The position numbers and the translations under genes were made by a program. From CAZSBB01 sp964605235 (lineage in GTDB: Bacteria; Planctomycetota; Phycisphaerae; Phycisphaerales; Phycisphaeraceae), in NCBI GenBank assembly GCA_964605235.1, contig CAZSBB010000022.1, forward strand, positions 1 to 64,000: a stretch of 64,000 nt of DNA. Reading direction: 5' to 3'. Shown piece by piece: positions 20,139 to 28,784 of the stretch (within the stretch, counting starts at the first letter, position 1; every line of letters begins with the position of its first letter). The notes beneath the pieces are model-generated. The model saw nothing but the letters and a program-made list of their open reading frames with translations, ran no database searches and was not told where the DNA came from.

Positions 20139-22037
20139 GTGTCGCAGCAAAATTCGTCGTCCACCGCGTCGGCGTCCACCGCTTCCCATCCAGCTAAAAC
20201 CAACGGCATTGTCCAGCTTTCCAGCACCAGGTTCCTGCTGGGCTGCGTGGTCGTCGCGCTGGCGATCCTGCTGGGCAAGCCTTACTACGGCGACATCCCC
20301 GCCTGGTTCATGGCGCTGGAGGTCTTCCTGACCATCATCGCCCTGTTCGTGTTCGGCTCCATCAAGTACCAGATCCACAAGAACGCCCTGACCTACGGCT
20401 GCGGCCTGGTCATTCTCTGCACCTTCTTCGCCCGCCAGGGGGCCTCCGAAGCCTTCGCCCAGCTCCAGGAAGACTTCCATGGCCTGCACAGCTTCGGCGA
20501 CCTGTTCACCCCGCATGGCATCGCGGGACTGTTCCACGGCCTGGACGCCCTGGTCCACATCGACACCATGATGTTCATCCTGGGCCTGACCTTCTTCGTC
20601 AGCGTCATCGCGCAGACCCGGCTGCTCGAAACCATCACCTTCGTCCTGCTCCGGCTCAACAAAGGCGGCGTCCTGCCCACCGTGCTGTGCGTGGCGGCGG
20701 TCGTCTCCGTGGCGTCGGGCATCCTCGACGGCGTGTCCATGATCGGCCTGACCATCCGCACCCTGGTCATCATCCTCGCCCTCGCCGCGGCCCCGATCCG
20801 CTCGGTCCGCTATGCCGTGATCGTCTGCACCGTCGTCACCACCGTCTGCGGCATGTGGCTGGCGTATGGCGAACCGCCCAACCTCATCATGAAAGCCAAC
20901 GTCGTGCAGGTCATCGAGGGCGAAAAACATCACCTGCTCACCGACGCCTTCTTCCTGCGCTTCTGCGCCCCGGCAGCGGTCATCTGCTTCCTGTGCGTCG
21001 CCATCAGCCTGCGCCGGCAACTGCGCGGGCTGAAGGTCAACCTCGCCAAACTCGACATCGTGCAAGCCAACATCGCCACCGTGCGCTTCCTCCAGGCCCA
21101 GCGCCACGGCGAAGTGTTCACCCCGATCGAGTTCATCGACGCCAACCTCGCCAAGCTCGGCGCTGCCGGCCCGCGCGTGCTCGAGCGCGTCCGCAAGGGC
21201 GAAGCGGTGGGTTTGGCGCTGGTGCATGAGCATGTTGATGCCAAGGTGCGCCAGGAATTGCTGGGGCACTATGTTGCCGAGGATCTGGCGGTTCAGCTCG
21301 ATGAGCATTACGTGCTCGAATCCCAGAACCTCAGCCCCGGCATGGACGCCGGTGAAACCGCCCTGCAACGCGCCCTCTATGAGCTGCGCAGCCAGGCGGT
21401 GTGGGCGCGGCGGATCGGCATCTTCGCCCTGGCGCCGTTCGTCGGGCTGCTCATCACCCACGCCCTCAACCACAGCGTGCCGTTGTTCCTGGCGTCCTTC
21501 GCGGGCTTTGCGGTCGCCATTCTGGGCATCGCCAGCATCCCGCGCATGCGCCAGCTGGCGCTGCATGACGCCAGGCATGAGTTCAGCGAGTACTACTTCC
21601 TGTTCCCGCTGTTCCTGTCGATCACGCTGCTGACCAAGGTGGATTTCTTCCAGGTGCTCGAACACGCCCTGCATGTGGGCATCGAGCGCTTTGGGCAGAC
21701 CGCCATGGCGCTGGCGCAGTTCTATGGCGCGACGGTGCTCTCGGCGATGCTGGACAACAACGTCGTGGCGGACTTCGCCGGCCGGGCGATCAAGGACCTG
21801 CCCGAAGTCGCGACGATCTTCCTCTTCGCCATGGCGCAGATCGCCGGGTATGCCGCGGGCGGCTGCTGGACGCACATCGGCTCGGCGCAGAGCGTGGTCG
21901 CCTATGCCTTCATCCAGCGCGAAGTGGACGACACCTTCACGCCCATCCAGTGGATCAAAGCCATGACCCCGCTGCTGCTGATGATCGTGGTGGCGCTGAG
22001 CTGCCTGATCATCGTCGAAGGCATGTTCTTCCACTGA
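20139..22037 (+). CDS. Ion-transporter-superfamily permease (NhaD/ArsB/SLC13-like)
   Basis: 632 residues from a GTG at 20139, chosen for a GGAG 10 nt upstream; the frame is open further upstream but without a good start. About a dozen hydrophobic segments are visible, with the signature VTTVCGMWLAYGEPPNLIMKANV resembling the substrate loop of NhaD-type Na+/H+ antiporters and citrate/arsenite permeases. A hydrophilic stretch of about 150 residues (roughly 320-465, including EVFTPIEFIDANLAKLG and VREL/GHYVAEDLA-type sequence) separates two membrane halves, larger than in typical family members. The transported ion is unknown. It is transcribed away from the LacI operon and ends in a strong terminator. 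Confidence 0.75.
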   Translation: MSQQNSSSTASASTASHPAKTNGIVQLSSTRFLLGCVVVALAILLGKPYYGDIPAWFMALEVFLTIIALFVFGSIKYQIHKNALTYGCGLVILCTFFARQGASEAFAQLQEDFHGLHSFGDLFTPHGIAGLFHGLDALVHIDTMMFILGLTFFVSVIAQTRLLETITFVLLRLNKGGVLPTVLCVAAVVSVASGILDGVSMIGLTIRTLVIILALAAAPIRSVRYAVIVCTVVTTVCGMWLAYGEPPNLIMKANVVQVIEGEKHHLLTDAFFLRFCAPAAVICFLCVAISLRRQLRGLKVNLAKLDIVQANIATVRFLQAQRHGEVFTPIEFIDANLAKLGAAGPRVLERVRKGEAVGLALVHEHVDAKVRQELLGHYVAEDLAVQLDEHYVLESQNLSPGMDAGETALQRALYELRSQAVWARRIGIFALAPFVGLLITHALNHSVPLFLASFAGFAVAILGIASIPRMRQLALHDARHEFSEYYFLFPLFLSITLLTKVDFFQVLEHALHVGIERFGQTAMALAQFYGATVLSAMLDNNVVADFAGRAIKDLPEVATIFLFAMAQIAGYAAGGCWTHIGSAQSVVAYAFIQREVDDTFTPIQWIKAMTPLLLMIVVALSCLIIVEGMFFH

Positions 22038-22071
22038 GCCACGACCGGTCAGTTGCCACTTGTTCACCGAC

Positions 22072-22113
22072 AAAAAACCGAGGCGGCGCCCGGATGCGCA
22101 GCCTCGGTTTTTC
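22072..22113 (+). terminator. Rho-independent terminator after permease
   Basis: The stem AAAAAACCGAGGC / GCCTCGGTTTTTC has a 16-nt loop. Because the stem is flanked by both A and T runs it may also act on transcripts from the minus strand (the DUF4838 operon). Confidence 0.85.
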
Positions 22114-22163
22114 GTTGGTGACGGTTGGTCGTCGGCGCAATGGGGGACTGAATAATGCATCGA

Positions 22164-24689
22164 TCATTGCGCCGCGTCGGCGTGCACCACTTCCTCAGGC
22201 AGCAACAACTCCGCGCTGCTGCGGGCGACGTAAGGCGGAATGGTCAGCAACTGCAACTCGCCATACAGCCCTTCGATGCGCCAGAGTTTGCCGTCTTCGC
22301 CGGGCGGCACGTCGATGCTGAACACATCGCGACAATAGTCGGGCTTCGCCCATTTGGCGCGCACCTGACCCTTGCTGTCGCGGAACTGGGCGAAGCCGTT
22401 GAGCCGACCGCCGAGGACTTTGACCCCGCGCGGCACGTAGACGCACACCGCGCCGCGCCCGGCGTGAATCCGCAGCGGCACGGCGGGGGACGCCTCCAGC
22501 GTCATGGGCATGCCGTCGAGCCAGGTCATAACTGTCGCGTCACCGCCATCGGACAGTTCCAGGCGATGCAGGCCGGCGTCCTGAGCGGCAAGGGTGACCG
22601 TGCGGGTTTCGCCATCGGGTTCACTGCTGGCGGTGGAGGCGACGTCGCCGGTGGCGTGGACGACCTCGTACAAAGCCAGGCGGGCGGGTCCGCGATCGCG
22701 GTAGTTGGGGATCATGCCGCCGCGGACGGTGAGCGTGAGGGTGCTCGGGGCCTGGTTGATCCAGGTGTAGAAAGTGGTGTTGCCGCGGAAATAATGGCCG
22801 AATCCACCATTGGCGCCATCCGGGAGCTTCAGGGCAGTCGGCCGAACGAGTTTGCTGCTGTAGGCGCGCGGTGCGAACGTCATCAGGGCGTTGCGCTCGA
22901 TGCCGGTGGCGACCAGCGTGGCAATCTCACTGGCGTCAAATGGGGCGTCGCTGAACCATGGGTTGGTGTCATGGGGCCGATTCCAGGCCGCTTCTTCGGG
23001 CACCTGCAGCGCCTTGTCGCGTCGGGGGATGTCGCGCATCTGGCTTAGCGTATGCACCATCATGGTGGGGCGCATGCGGTACATGTGGCGCACGAGCGTG
23101 GCATACGCCTGCTGCCGATCAGGGCCGTTCGGATCGGTGTAGGCGCGGTACAGCTCGACATAGCGGGTGTAGAGCACCAGGTCATCGAGGCGCGCCAGCA
23201 CTGCCGGATCGGACGTGGCGGCGCGGGCGGCATCCAGGTGGCGATACATGCGGCCGACGAGGTCTTCGGTGAGCAACGCATACGTATCATGGTTGATCAG
23301 GTTGTAGTACGCCGCCATCGGCTGCCGGGCCGCGCCAAAGCAGAGCGTGAGGAAATCGTCGATCAGGTCTTCAACCCGCTGGGCTTCATCGGTGTCCCAG
23401 AGCACCCGGGCAGTCAGGTAATGCCCCAGCCCCAGCGGCGCCCAGCCGTCGTCGGATTGGGAGAGATAAAACCGCGCACCCAGTTGGTGGAAGTCGACCA
23501 GTTTCTTTGTCAGTTGGCGCAGGTGGGTGCCCGCTGCGGAGGAGGGCAGGTCGCGGTTCCAGGTGGACACGCTGTGAAAGTCGCGGATGCCCAGCCACTG
23601 GAGCTTCTGGGCGCGCCAGTCGGCAGCGATCTGCTCCACCGACTGCCCATCGCGCTGAAACGCGGTCGCCACGCTGACGATGACGTTGGGATGCACTGCA
23701 ATCGTCGGCGCCGGGGAGTGCCGACTGTAGGCGTACATGCCCACATACCGGGTGTGGCCGGGCGTATTGATCGCTTCGGCGACTTGATTGGCGAGCATCA
23801 CCGCGCGGTTGGAAGGGGAACCGAGCGCCAGGCATTCGTCACAGGTGCACCAGTGATCGCCATCGCTGGGCTCCATGGAAATGCTTTCCATGCTGGGATT
23901 CGCCGCGAATTGCTCAAGCGCCCACTGGGTGACCAACTGGCGCAGGCCGGGGTTGGCAATGCAGAACTTGGTGTTGCCGCCGCGGTACTTTCGTTCGCCA
24001 TTTTCCAGGGCCAGGTACTCGGGGTGGGCATCAAAGGCAGCCTGGTTGCGGCGAATGATGTGGTAGTACATGTGGGTGGTCGCCAGTGGCAGCGACATGC
24101 CCATGCGGTTGCGCGCGAACCAGCGGGTGCGCAGCTCCCTGGCGAAAGGCCAGACGCCGTCCGAGGAACTCAGTTGGCGGGTGAAGAAGTCCGGCCGCTC
24201 CGTCACGTCCAGGTCCACTGACAACTGCTCACGGTGCGGAATGATCTCCCACTTGTCGGTCGGCAGGAACAGACGATAGCCCAGCCGATACAGCAGATCC
24301 CACACGGCATGGCTGAGCCCCTGCTCGGTCGCCCCCAGCACCAGCAGCCGATCCGCACTGCTGCGCAGGCGATAGCACTCGCGGTCGGTGAAGCTCTGGG
24401 GCGTCAGCTCCTGGGCGGCCTCCAATTCAGGCCAGTCGCTGGCGACGCCCAGCACGATGCCGCGCTGCGGCGTGCCGGTGGTGATGGCGAACGTGCCGCC
24501 GCTGATCTGTTCGAGATAACGTTGCAGGTCTTGCGCCAGCGCGCGGGTTGCTTCGGACGCCTGGGGGCTGAGCACAATGGGCAGCCCCGGCTGTCCCTTC
24601 GTGACCAGTTGCACCGCTTGGGCGCGAACGCTGGCGGAGAACCAGCCGGAGAGGAGGATGAGCAGGAGAACGGAGTAGCCACAGCGCAT
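22164..24689 (-). CDS. Secreted DUF4838 protein with GH67/GH20-like N-terminal domain
   Basis: 841 residues, GAGGAG before the ATG. Signal peptide about residues 1-24 (ending SVRAQA). The region 25-150 resembles the N-terminal domain of alpha-glucuronidases (IVLSPQASEATRALAQDLQRYLEQISGGTF, then IVLGVASDWPEL). The DUF4838 core follows with SMEPSDGDHWCTCDECLALG and the Tyr/Trp-rich YLSQSDDGWAPLGLGHYLTAR. DUF4838 proteins are predicted carbohydrate-active enzymes without a settled activity. It is the last of three minus-strand genes (C45 hydrolase, toroid protein, DUF4838), with 165 bp before it. Confidence 0.82.
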   Translation of the reverse strand: MRCGYSVLLLILLSGWFSASVRAQAVQLVTKGQPGLPIVLSPQASEATRALAQDLQRYLEQISGGTFAITTGTPQRGIVLGVASDWPELEAAQELTPQSFTDRECYRLRSSADRLLVLGATEQGLSHAVWDLLYRLGYRLFLPTDKWEIIPHREQLSVDLDVTERPDFFTRQLSSSDGVWPFARELRTRWFARNRMGMSLPLATTHMYYHIIRRNQAAFDAHPEYLALENGERKYRGGNTKFCIANPGLRQLVTQWALEQFAANPSMESISMEPSDGDHWCTCDECLALGSPSNRAVMLANQVAEAINTPGHTRYVGMYAYSRHSPAPTIAVHPNVIVSVATAFQRDGQSVEQIAADWRAQKLQWLGIRDFHSVSTWNRDLPSSAAGTHLRQLTKKLVDFHQLGARFYLSQSDDGWAPLGLGHYLTARVLWDTDEAQRVEDLIDDFLTLCFGAARQPMAAYYNLINHDTYALLTEDLVGRMYRHLDAARAATSDPAVLARLDDLVLYTRYVELYRAYTDPNGPDRQQAYATLVRHMYRMRPTMMVHTLSQMRDIPRRDKALQVPEEAAWNRPHDTNPWFSDAPFDASEIATLVATGIERNALMTFAPRAYSSKLVRPTALKLPDGANGGFGHYFRGNTTFYTWINQAPSTLTLTVRGGMIPNYRDRGPARLALYEVVHATGDVASTASSEPDGETRTVTLAAQDAGLHRLELSDGGDATVMTWLDGMPMTLEASPAVPLRIHAGRGAVCVYVPRGVKVLGGRLNGFAQFRDSKGQVRAKWAKPDYCRDVFSIDVPPGEDGKLWRIEGLYGELQLLTIPPYVARSSAELLLPEEVVHADAAQ

Positions 24690-24854
24690 GCGTTTTTGCT
24701 CCTCAAATGGCGGGTCAACAGGCGAACGCGAGCTTCATGAACCTGAAGCGGAAGCTCCGGATGCCGCAGATGAAAATGAACAGCGTGTGCGTCATGGCAA
24801 CTCAGCGTGAACGCACGCTGTGTCCTTTCCGTGATGCGGGCTGCCGCGGTTGCC

Positions 24855-26063
24855 TCACTGCAGTTGCATGCAGGCGGCAATGACGAAGAAGGTGGTGCCC
24901 ACATCGCGCAGGTAGTAGGGCGAGCGATCCGTGCCGTCGGGGGGCAGGATTTTTTCGAGGATCGCGCCGCGCACGTTGCCGTCCTGAGGATTGGTGAACT
25001 GCACGTTCACACAGAAGTTCAGCGCCTTGTCGATCCAGGTCTGATAGCTGGCGTCGCCAGTGGTCTGCATGAGCCGGGACCAGAGGATGGCGGCACAGGC
25101 GGAGCCGCTGGTGGCGTGGCCGAAGCTTTCCGTGTTGAAGTCGCGGAACAGGCCGCGGATCCAGCCGCCGTCGCGGCGCATGGCGCGTTTGCTGAATTCC
25201 CCCGCGGCGATGGCGGTGTCGAGGAACTCCTGCCGCTGCGTGTGACGGTAGGTGTCGAGCAGCGGCAGCGCCCACCAATAGTTGTGGCGCGGGTGGAACC
25301 GGCCTTCCTTTTCAGAGCAGGGCGAGTAGTCGATCCAGTTGCCCGGTGGGTTCTGGTCCTCCACCAGCGTTTCGCTGACGCGGACGTGAGCGTCGCGAAA
25401 ACGTGCGTCGCCGGTGTGTTCATAGATGCTCATCAGCACGCCGTCTTCCACGAGCGGTCGGCCGTGGCGGCCGGCTTTGAGCAGGTAAATCGGCGGCTCA
25501 TACGCATGGGTCACCAGGTTGTACTGGTCGCGGAACGTGCCTTCCTGCGCCAGGTACGCCTTACGCAGCAGGAATTCGCCTGCCGCCACGATCCGGTCCC
25601 ACAAAGCCGGGTCGTGGTCGCGCTCCGCCAAGACCATCAGGCCCGGCAGGCCCTCCATCATGGCGGACGTGTTGACCCGGTCGGCGTGATCCTCGAACGC
25701 CTTGATCAACCCATGATCGGGATGCTGCGGGTCCCACACCTGGGCGTTGAGTATGAACTGAGCCCCCGCTCGGGCGGCGGCTTCCCATTGGGCATTACCA
25801 CCGAGCAACTGGTCCGCCATCAGCAGCGCCCGGACCGCCTGCCCGGTGTGCCAGACCGGCCCCATGGCGCCCCAGCGTTTCGTGGCGGCGGTGTACTCCG
25901 TGCGCATGGCGCCTTTCCAGGAGTCATAGACATACGCACGCTCCGGCGTGGTGTCCGGCGGCAGCGCATCGGTCTTGATCTGACTGGCCTGTGCGATCCA
26001 GTCACACGCCAGGGCGATGGCGTGACGCAGTTTGTCGGGGTCCAGCGTGGTTGGGTTGGGCAT
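24855..26063 (-). CDS. Predicted (alpha/alpha)6-barrel protein, unknown activity
   Basis: 402 residues, no signal peptide. Repeated helical hairpins with aromatic and acidic residues (GPVWHTGQAVRALLMADQLLGG, NWIDYSPCSEKEGRFHPRHNYWWALPLLDTY, FGHATSGSACAAILW) suggest an (alpha/alpha)6 barrel like unsaturated glucuronyl hydrolases or sugar epimerases, but I see no diagnostic motif for any one family. The C45 hydrolase stop lies 9 nt upstream, so both are one transcription unit. A cytosolic step in degrading an imported oligosaccharide is the likeliest role, by inference. Confidence 0.62.
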   Translation of the reverse strand: MPNPTTLDPDKLRHAIALACDWIAQASQIKTDALPPDTTPERAYVYDSWKGAMRTEYTAATKRWGAMGPVWHTGQAVRALLMADQLLGGNAQWEAAARAGAQFILNAQVWDPQHPDHGLIKAFEDHADRVNTSAMMEGLPGLMVLAERDHDPALWDRIVAAGEFLLRKAYLAQEGTFRDQYNLVTHAYEPPIYLLKAGRHGRPLVEDGVLMSIYEHTGDARFRDAHVRVSETLVEDQNPPGNWIDYSPCSEKEGRFHPRHNYWWALPLLDTYRHTQRQEFLDTAIAAGEFSKRAMRRDGGWIRGLFRDFNTESFGHATSGSACAAILWSRLMQTTGDASYQTWIDKALNFCVNVQFTNPQDGNVRGAILEKILPPDGTDRSPYYLRDVGTTFFVIAACMQLQ

Positions 26064-26072
26064 GATGATTCT

Positions 26073-27080
26073 CTACAAGCTGATGATTGCGTAAGGGTTT
26101 TCGTCCGGGCTGCCAGTGGCGACGTGCAACTGGCGTTGACGGGGCAGGCCGAGGATGGACCAGTCGGTATGCGCCAGGTGGGGGCCGCCGTGGCGACAGG
26201 GCGACCAGGGCTCGGGGCTCGCCAGGATTTTTTTGATGTCCGCCACGGATTGGGGCCGGGTGGTTTCATCCTGCCATTTCAGGTAGCCGTGGCGGTGGAC
26301 GGAGACGATCTTGTGCTCGGGCTTGCGGCGGTCGGCCTGGGTCAGGTGCTCGGACACATAGTGATTGGTGGCGTAAACGAACGGCTTGCCCCGGTCGCGG
26401 GCGACCACCATCGGCAGCGCCGCCTCGAGGACCACGGTGTCGCCATGCTCATCAACGATGACGATGTTGTACCCCTTGCCGCCCAGTGGCAGCGACTGCA
26501 TGGCCGTGATGAATGCCGCGGTGGTTTCACAGCGGCGCATCTGGAAGTACGCCCACATCCGCGCGTCGATGGCGTGCTGGGGAGCTTCATAAATGCTGCC
26601 GACGCTGTTGTGACTGTTGACCACGCCCGCCGCGTTCATGGCGTCCAGACCGCTGAGCCAGCCGACGTAGCCGATCTGGATCATGGGCAGTCCATGGGTC
26701 GGCCGGGTGCGGCGAATGAGCGACAGGGTGGAGCCGTGGGTGTCGTTGTTTTTGCCCAGCACGGGACCATCGACGCCGTCGGCAATCGCCAGGGACGTGC
26801 AGCCCGTGGGGTTGGGGTTCATGTAGGCGCGTTGATCATTGATCGCCAGGATGAAGTCGAGGGTGGTTCCCGCGCCTTCCGCCACGCCTTCCATTTCGTC
26901 CCATACGCCGGGCATGTGCTGGTTGTAGATGCGCTGCATGTCCGCTTTGGTTTGCGCCCTGAGCGTCAGATCGCGCGGAATCTGAAAATACGCTTCCGCA
27001 CTGCTGATCAGATCGCGGATGGCTTCGCCATACTGCTGGCCCATCGCGCGCGGCGTGCCATGACAATCAATCGTTTGCAT
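26073..27080 (-). CDS. C45 family autoproteolytic acyltransferase/amidohydrolase
   Basis: 335 residues, AAGGA upstream of the ATG. The family start (GTPRAMGQQYGEAIRDLI) and the central NPTGCTSLAIADG with C94 are diagnostic: in C45 (acyl-CoA:6-APA acyltransferase-like) Ntn hydrolases the chain is cut before this Cys, which becomes the N-terminal nucleophile. GKNNDTHGS after it and NSHNSVG further on are also typical. Members hydrolyse or transfer acyl groups on amides. No signal peptide is seen. It heads the toroid-DUF4838 gene set, an unusual setting suggesting an N-acylated or amide-linked glycan substrate. A second C45-like gene lies at 42589. Confidence 0.83.
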   Translation of the reverse strand: MQTIDCHGTPRAMGQQYGEAIRDLISSAEAYFQIPRDLTLRAQTKADMQRIYNQHMPGVWDEMEGVAEGAGTTLDFILAINDQRAYMNPNPTGCTSLAIADGVDGPVLGKNNDTHGSTLSLIRRTRPTHGLPMIQIGYVGWLSGLDAMNAAGVVNSHNSVGSIYEAPQHAIDARMWAYFQMRRCETTAAFITAMQSLPLGGKGYNIVIVDEHGDTVVLEAALPMVVARDRGKPFVYATNHYVSEHLTQADRRKPEHKIVSVHRHGYLKWQDETTRPQSVADIKKILASPEPWSPCRHGGPHLAHTDWSILGLPRQRQLHVATGSPDENPYAIISL

Positions 27081-27633
27081 GGTCGATCCTTGTTTGCGTG
27101 CTCACTCACCCAGCCCCGTCCGCGCCATCCGATGGCGACGTTGTGGTCCATGTGGGGTCATCCACGGCCAATCGTGCAGGTACGGGGCTGCGGGGCAGGT
27201 GAATGCCGTGATTGAACGGGGAAAGCTGTTCGGCGCCCTCCGCATGGCGGCGTCACTCATGGAACCTGGCGGGCGCTGTCCGCATCTCTTGCTTTGACGT
27301 CCGCCGCAGCCCAGGCCGCTGAAACCATCACTCATGTTGGGATTATTATTATTAAAATCGTTGTGAATTGCAAGCGGCAGTTCCGGTTCCGGTCGCAACG
27401 GGCACGCGGATCGCGCGGCGCCGCGCGGGACGGTCGGTGCATCGCGGGGCTCAGGTCATCCTGGAGTGCCCGGCAGCGGGGCACAGGGAATCGAGCGAAA
27501 TGAACCAGCCTGGCGCTGCTGTACGGACGAACGCAGCGTGGGGCGCCGCGCCACCGCCGTGGAGGGTCACATTTTCACATTCAACAGGGGGGGAAGATTC
27601 GCAGCGCGCGAACGCTGCGGAAGCGGAGGGGAA
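27081..27633. other. Intergenic region upstream of the C45 operon
   Basis: No supported gene. On the minus strand a weak promoter (see 27346) could give the C45 operon a roughly 260-nt leader. A perfect 7-bp hairpin CGCAGCG/CGCTGCG at 27600-27619 lies just downstream of tRNA-Arg on the minus strand but has only a short T-poor tail, so it is a weak terminator at best. Confidence 0.4.
27346..27373 (-). promoter_or_regulatory. Possible promoter of the C45 operon
   Basis: TTGCAA (27368-27373), 16-bp spacer, TAATAA (27346-27351) on the minus strand, within an AT-rich patch with an ATT repeat. It is far (about 265 nt) from the start codon. Confidence 0.3.
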
Positions 27634-27707
27634 TACACCCGGCAGGACTCGAACCTGCAACCTGCGGCTCCGTAGGCCGCCGCTCTATCCAATTGAGCTA
27701 CGGGTGC
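27634..27707 (-). tRNA. tRNA-Arg (ACG anticodon)
   Basis: A 74-nt cloverleaf on the minus strand: acceptor GCACCCG with CGGGTGT (one G-U pair), D-arm GCTC/GAGC, anticodon stem GCGGC/GCCGC enclosing CTACGGA (anticodon ACG, likely edited to ICG), T-arm GCAGG-TTCGAGT-CCTGC, discriminator A, no encoded CCA. Confidence 0.96.
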
Positions 27708-27735
27708 GTCGAACGCACATCGGTTCAGATGGGAA

Positions 27736-27764
27736 ACTGTACCAACCCCAGGGCCGCTGAGCAA
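27736..27764 (-). promoter_or_regulatory. Promoter of tRNA-Arg
   Basis: -35 TTGCTC (27759-27764), 17-bp spacer, -10 TACAGT (27736-27741) upstream of the tRNA on the minus strand. Confidence 0.5.
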
Positions 27765-27861
27765 GCGGACCAACCGGGTCGCGCCGCCTCGCCGGGACTG
27801 GTCGCACTCGCTACAGTGCAGGGGCAATATCTTCACGCCGACCTGCCTGGGAGTTTGCCTG

Positions 27862-28725
27862 ATGCAAGTGGAAAAGATTGCCGACTACGCCTGCGAGTGT
27901 GGCGAAGGCCCCCTCTGGCACGCCGGCGAAAAGCGGCTGTACTGGACCGACATCGAGACCGGCCGACTGTTCCGGTTCACCCCCGAAACCAACCAGCACG
28001 AGCAGTGCTACCTCGGCGCGCGCGTGGGCGGCTTCACCGTGCAGACCGACGGCTCCCTGCTGCTGTTCCGCGATCGGGGCAACATCGCCATCTGGCGCGA
28101 CGGCGTGGTGGAACGCAGCGTCGTGGACGCCATCCCCGCCGAGGCCGCCGGGCGTTTCAATGACGTGATTGCCGACCCCGAGGGCCGAGTGTTCTGCGGC
28201 ACGCTGATGGGCAACGGCACGCCCGGTCGGCTGTATCGCCTCGACCGCGACGGCACGCTGACGGTCATGCTCGACGGCATCGGCTGTTCCAATGGCATGG
28301 GCTTCACGCCCGACCTGCAGCAGATGTATTTCATCGACTCCAAAGCCCAGACCATCTACTTGTTTGACTACGACCGCGCGACCGGCGCGCTGAGCAATCA
28401 GCAGATCTGGAAGCAGACGCCCAAGGACTGGGGCTTTCCCGACGGCATGACCGTTGATGCGGAGGGTTGCCTGTGGGTGGCGTTCTGGGATGGCTCCTGT
28501 GCCCGGCGGTTCTCGCCCGCGGGTGAACTGCTCACCCAGGTGCAGGTGCCCGCCCGCAAGTGCTCGTGTCCGACGTTCGGTGGTCCGGACTACACCGACC
28601 TGTATCTGACCACCGCCGGCGGCAATCTCAAGGACAAAGACGGCGCGTTGGCGGGATCGCTCTTCCGCGCGGCCAACATGGCGGCGCCCGGTCGGCCGGA
28701 GTTTCACTCGGCGGTCGGCCTGTAG
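27862..28725 (+). CDS. SMP-30/gluconolactonase/LRE family protein
   Basis: 287 residues, GGGAG before the ATG. Six-bladed propeller signature: E15 in CECGEGPLWH, then RFNDVIADPEGRVFCGT, GCSNGMGFTPD and GFPDGMTVDAEG. Glu15 and the Asn/Asp of these segments form the divalent-metal site of the family. Members hydrolyse sugar lactones (gluconolactone, arabinolactone, xylonolactone). It is cytosolic, with no signal peptide. A Gfo/Idh dehydrogenase follows 59 bp later on the same strand, so the pair probably oxidises a sugar to a lactone and opens it. Confidence 0.9.
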   Translation: MQVEKIADYACECGEGPLWHAGEKRLYWTDIETGRLFRFTPETNQHEQCYLGARVGGFTVQTDGSLLLFRDRGNIAIWRDGVVERSVVDAIPAEAAGRFNDVIADPEGRVFCGTLMGNGTPGRLYRLDRDGTLTVMLDGIGCSNGMGFTPDLQQMYFIDSKAQTIYLFDYDRATGALSNQQIWKQTPKDWGFPDGMTVDAEGCLWVAFWDGSCARRFSPAGELLTQVQVPARKCSCPTFGGPDYTDLYLTTAGGNLKDKDGALAGSLFRAANMAAPGRPEFHSAVGL

Positions 28726-28784
28726 TGCTCAGGACGGCCTGATTCCACCGCTGGTTTCCGCACCTTTTTTGAGGGCTGGAGCAC

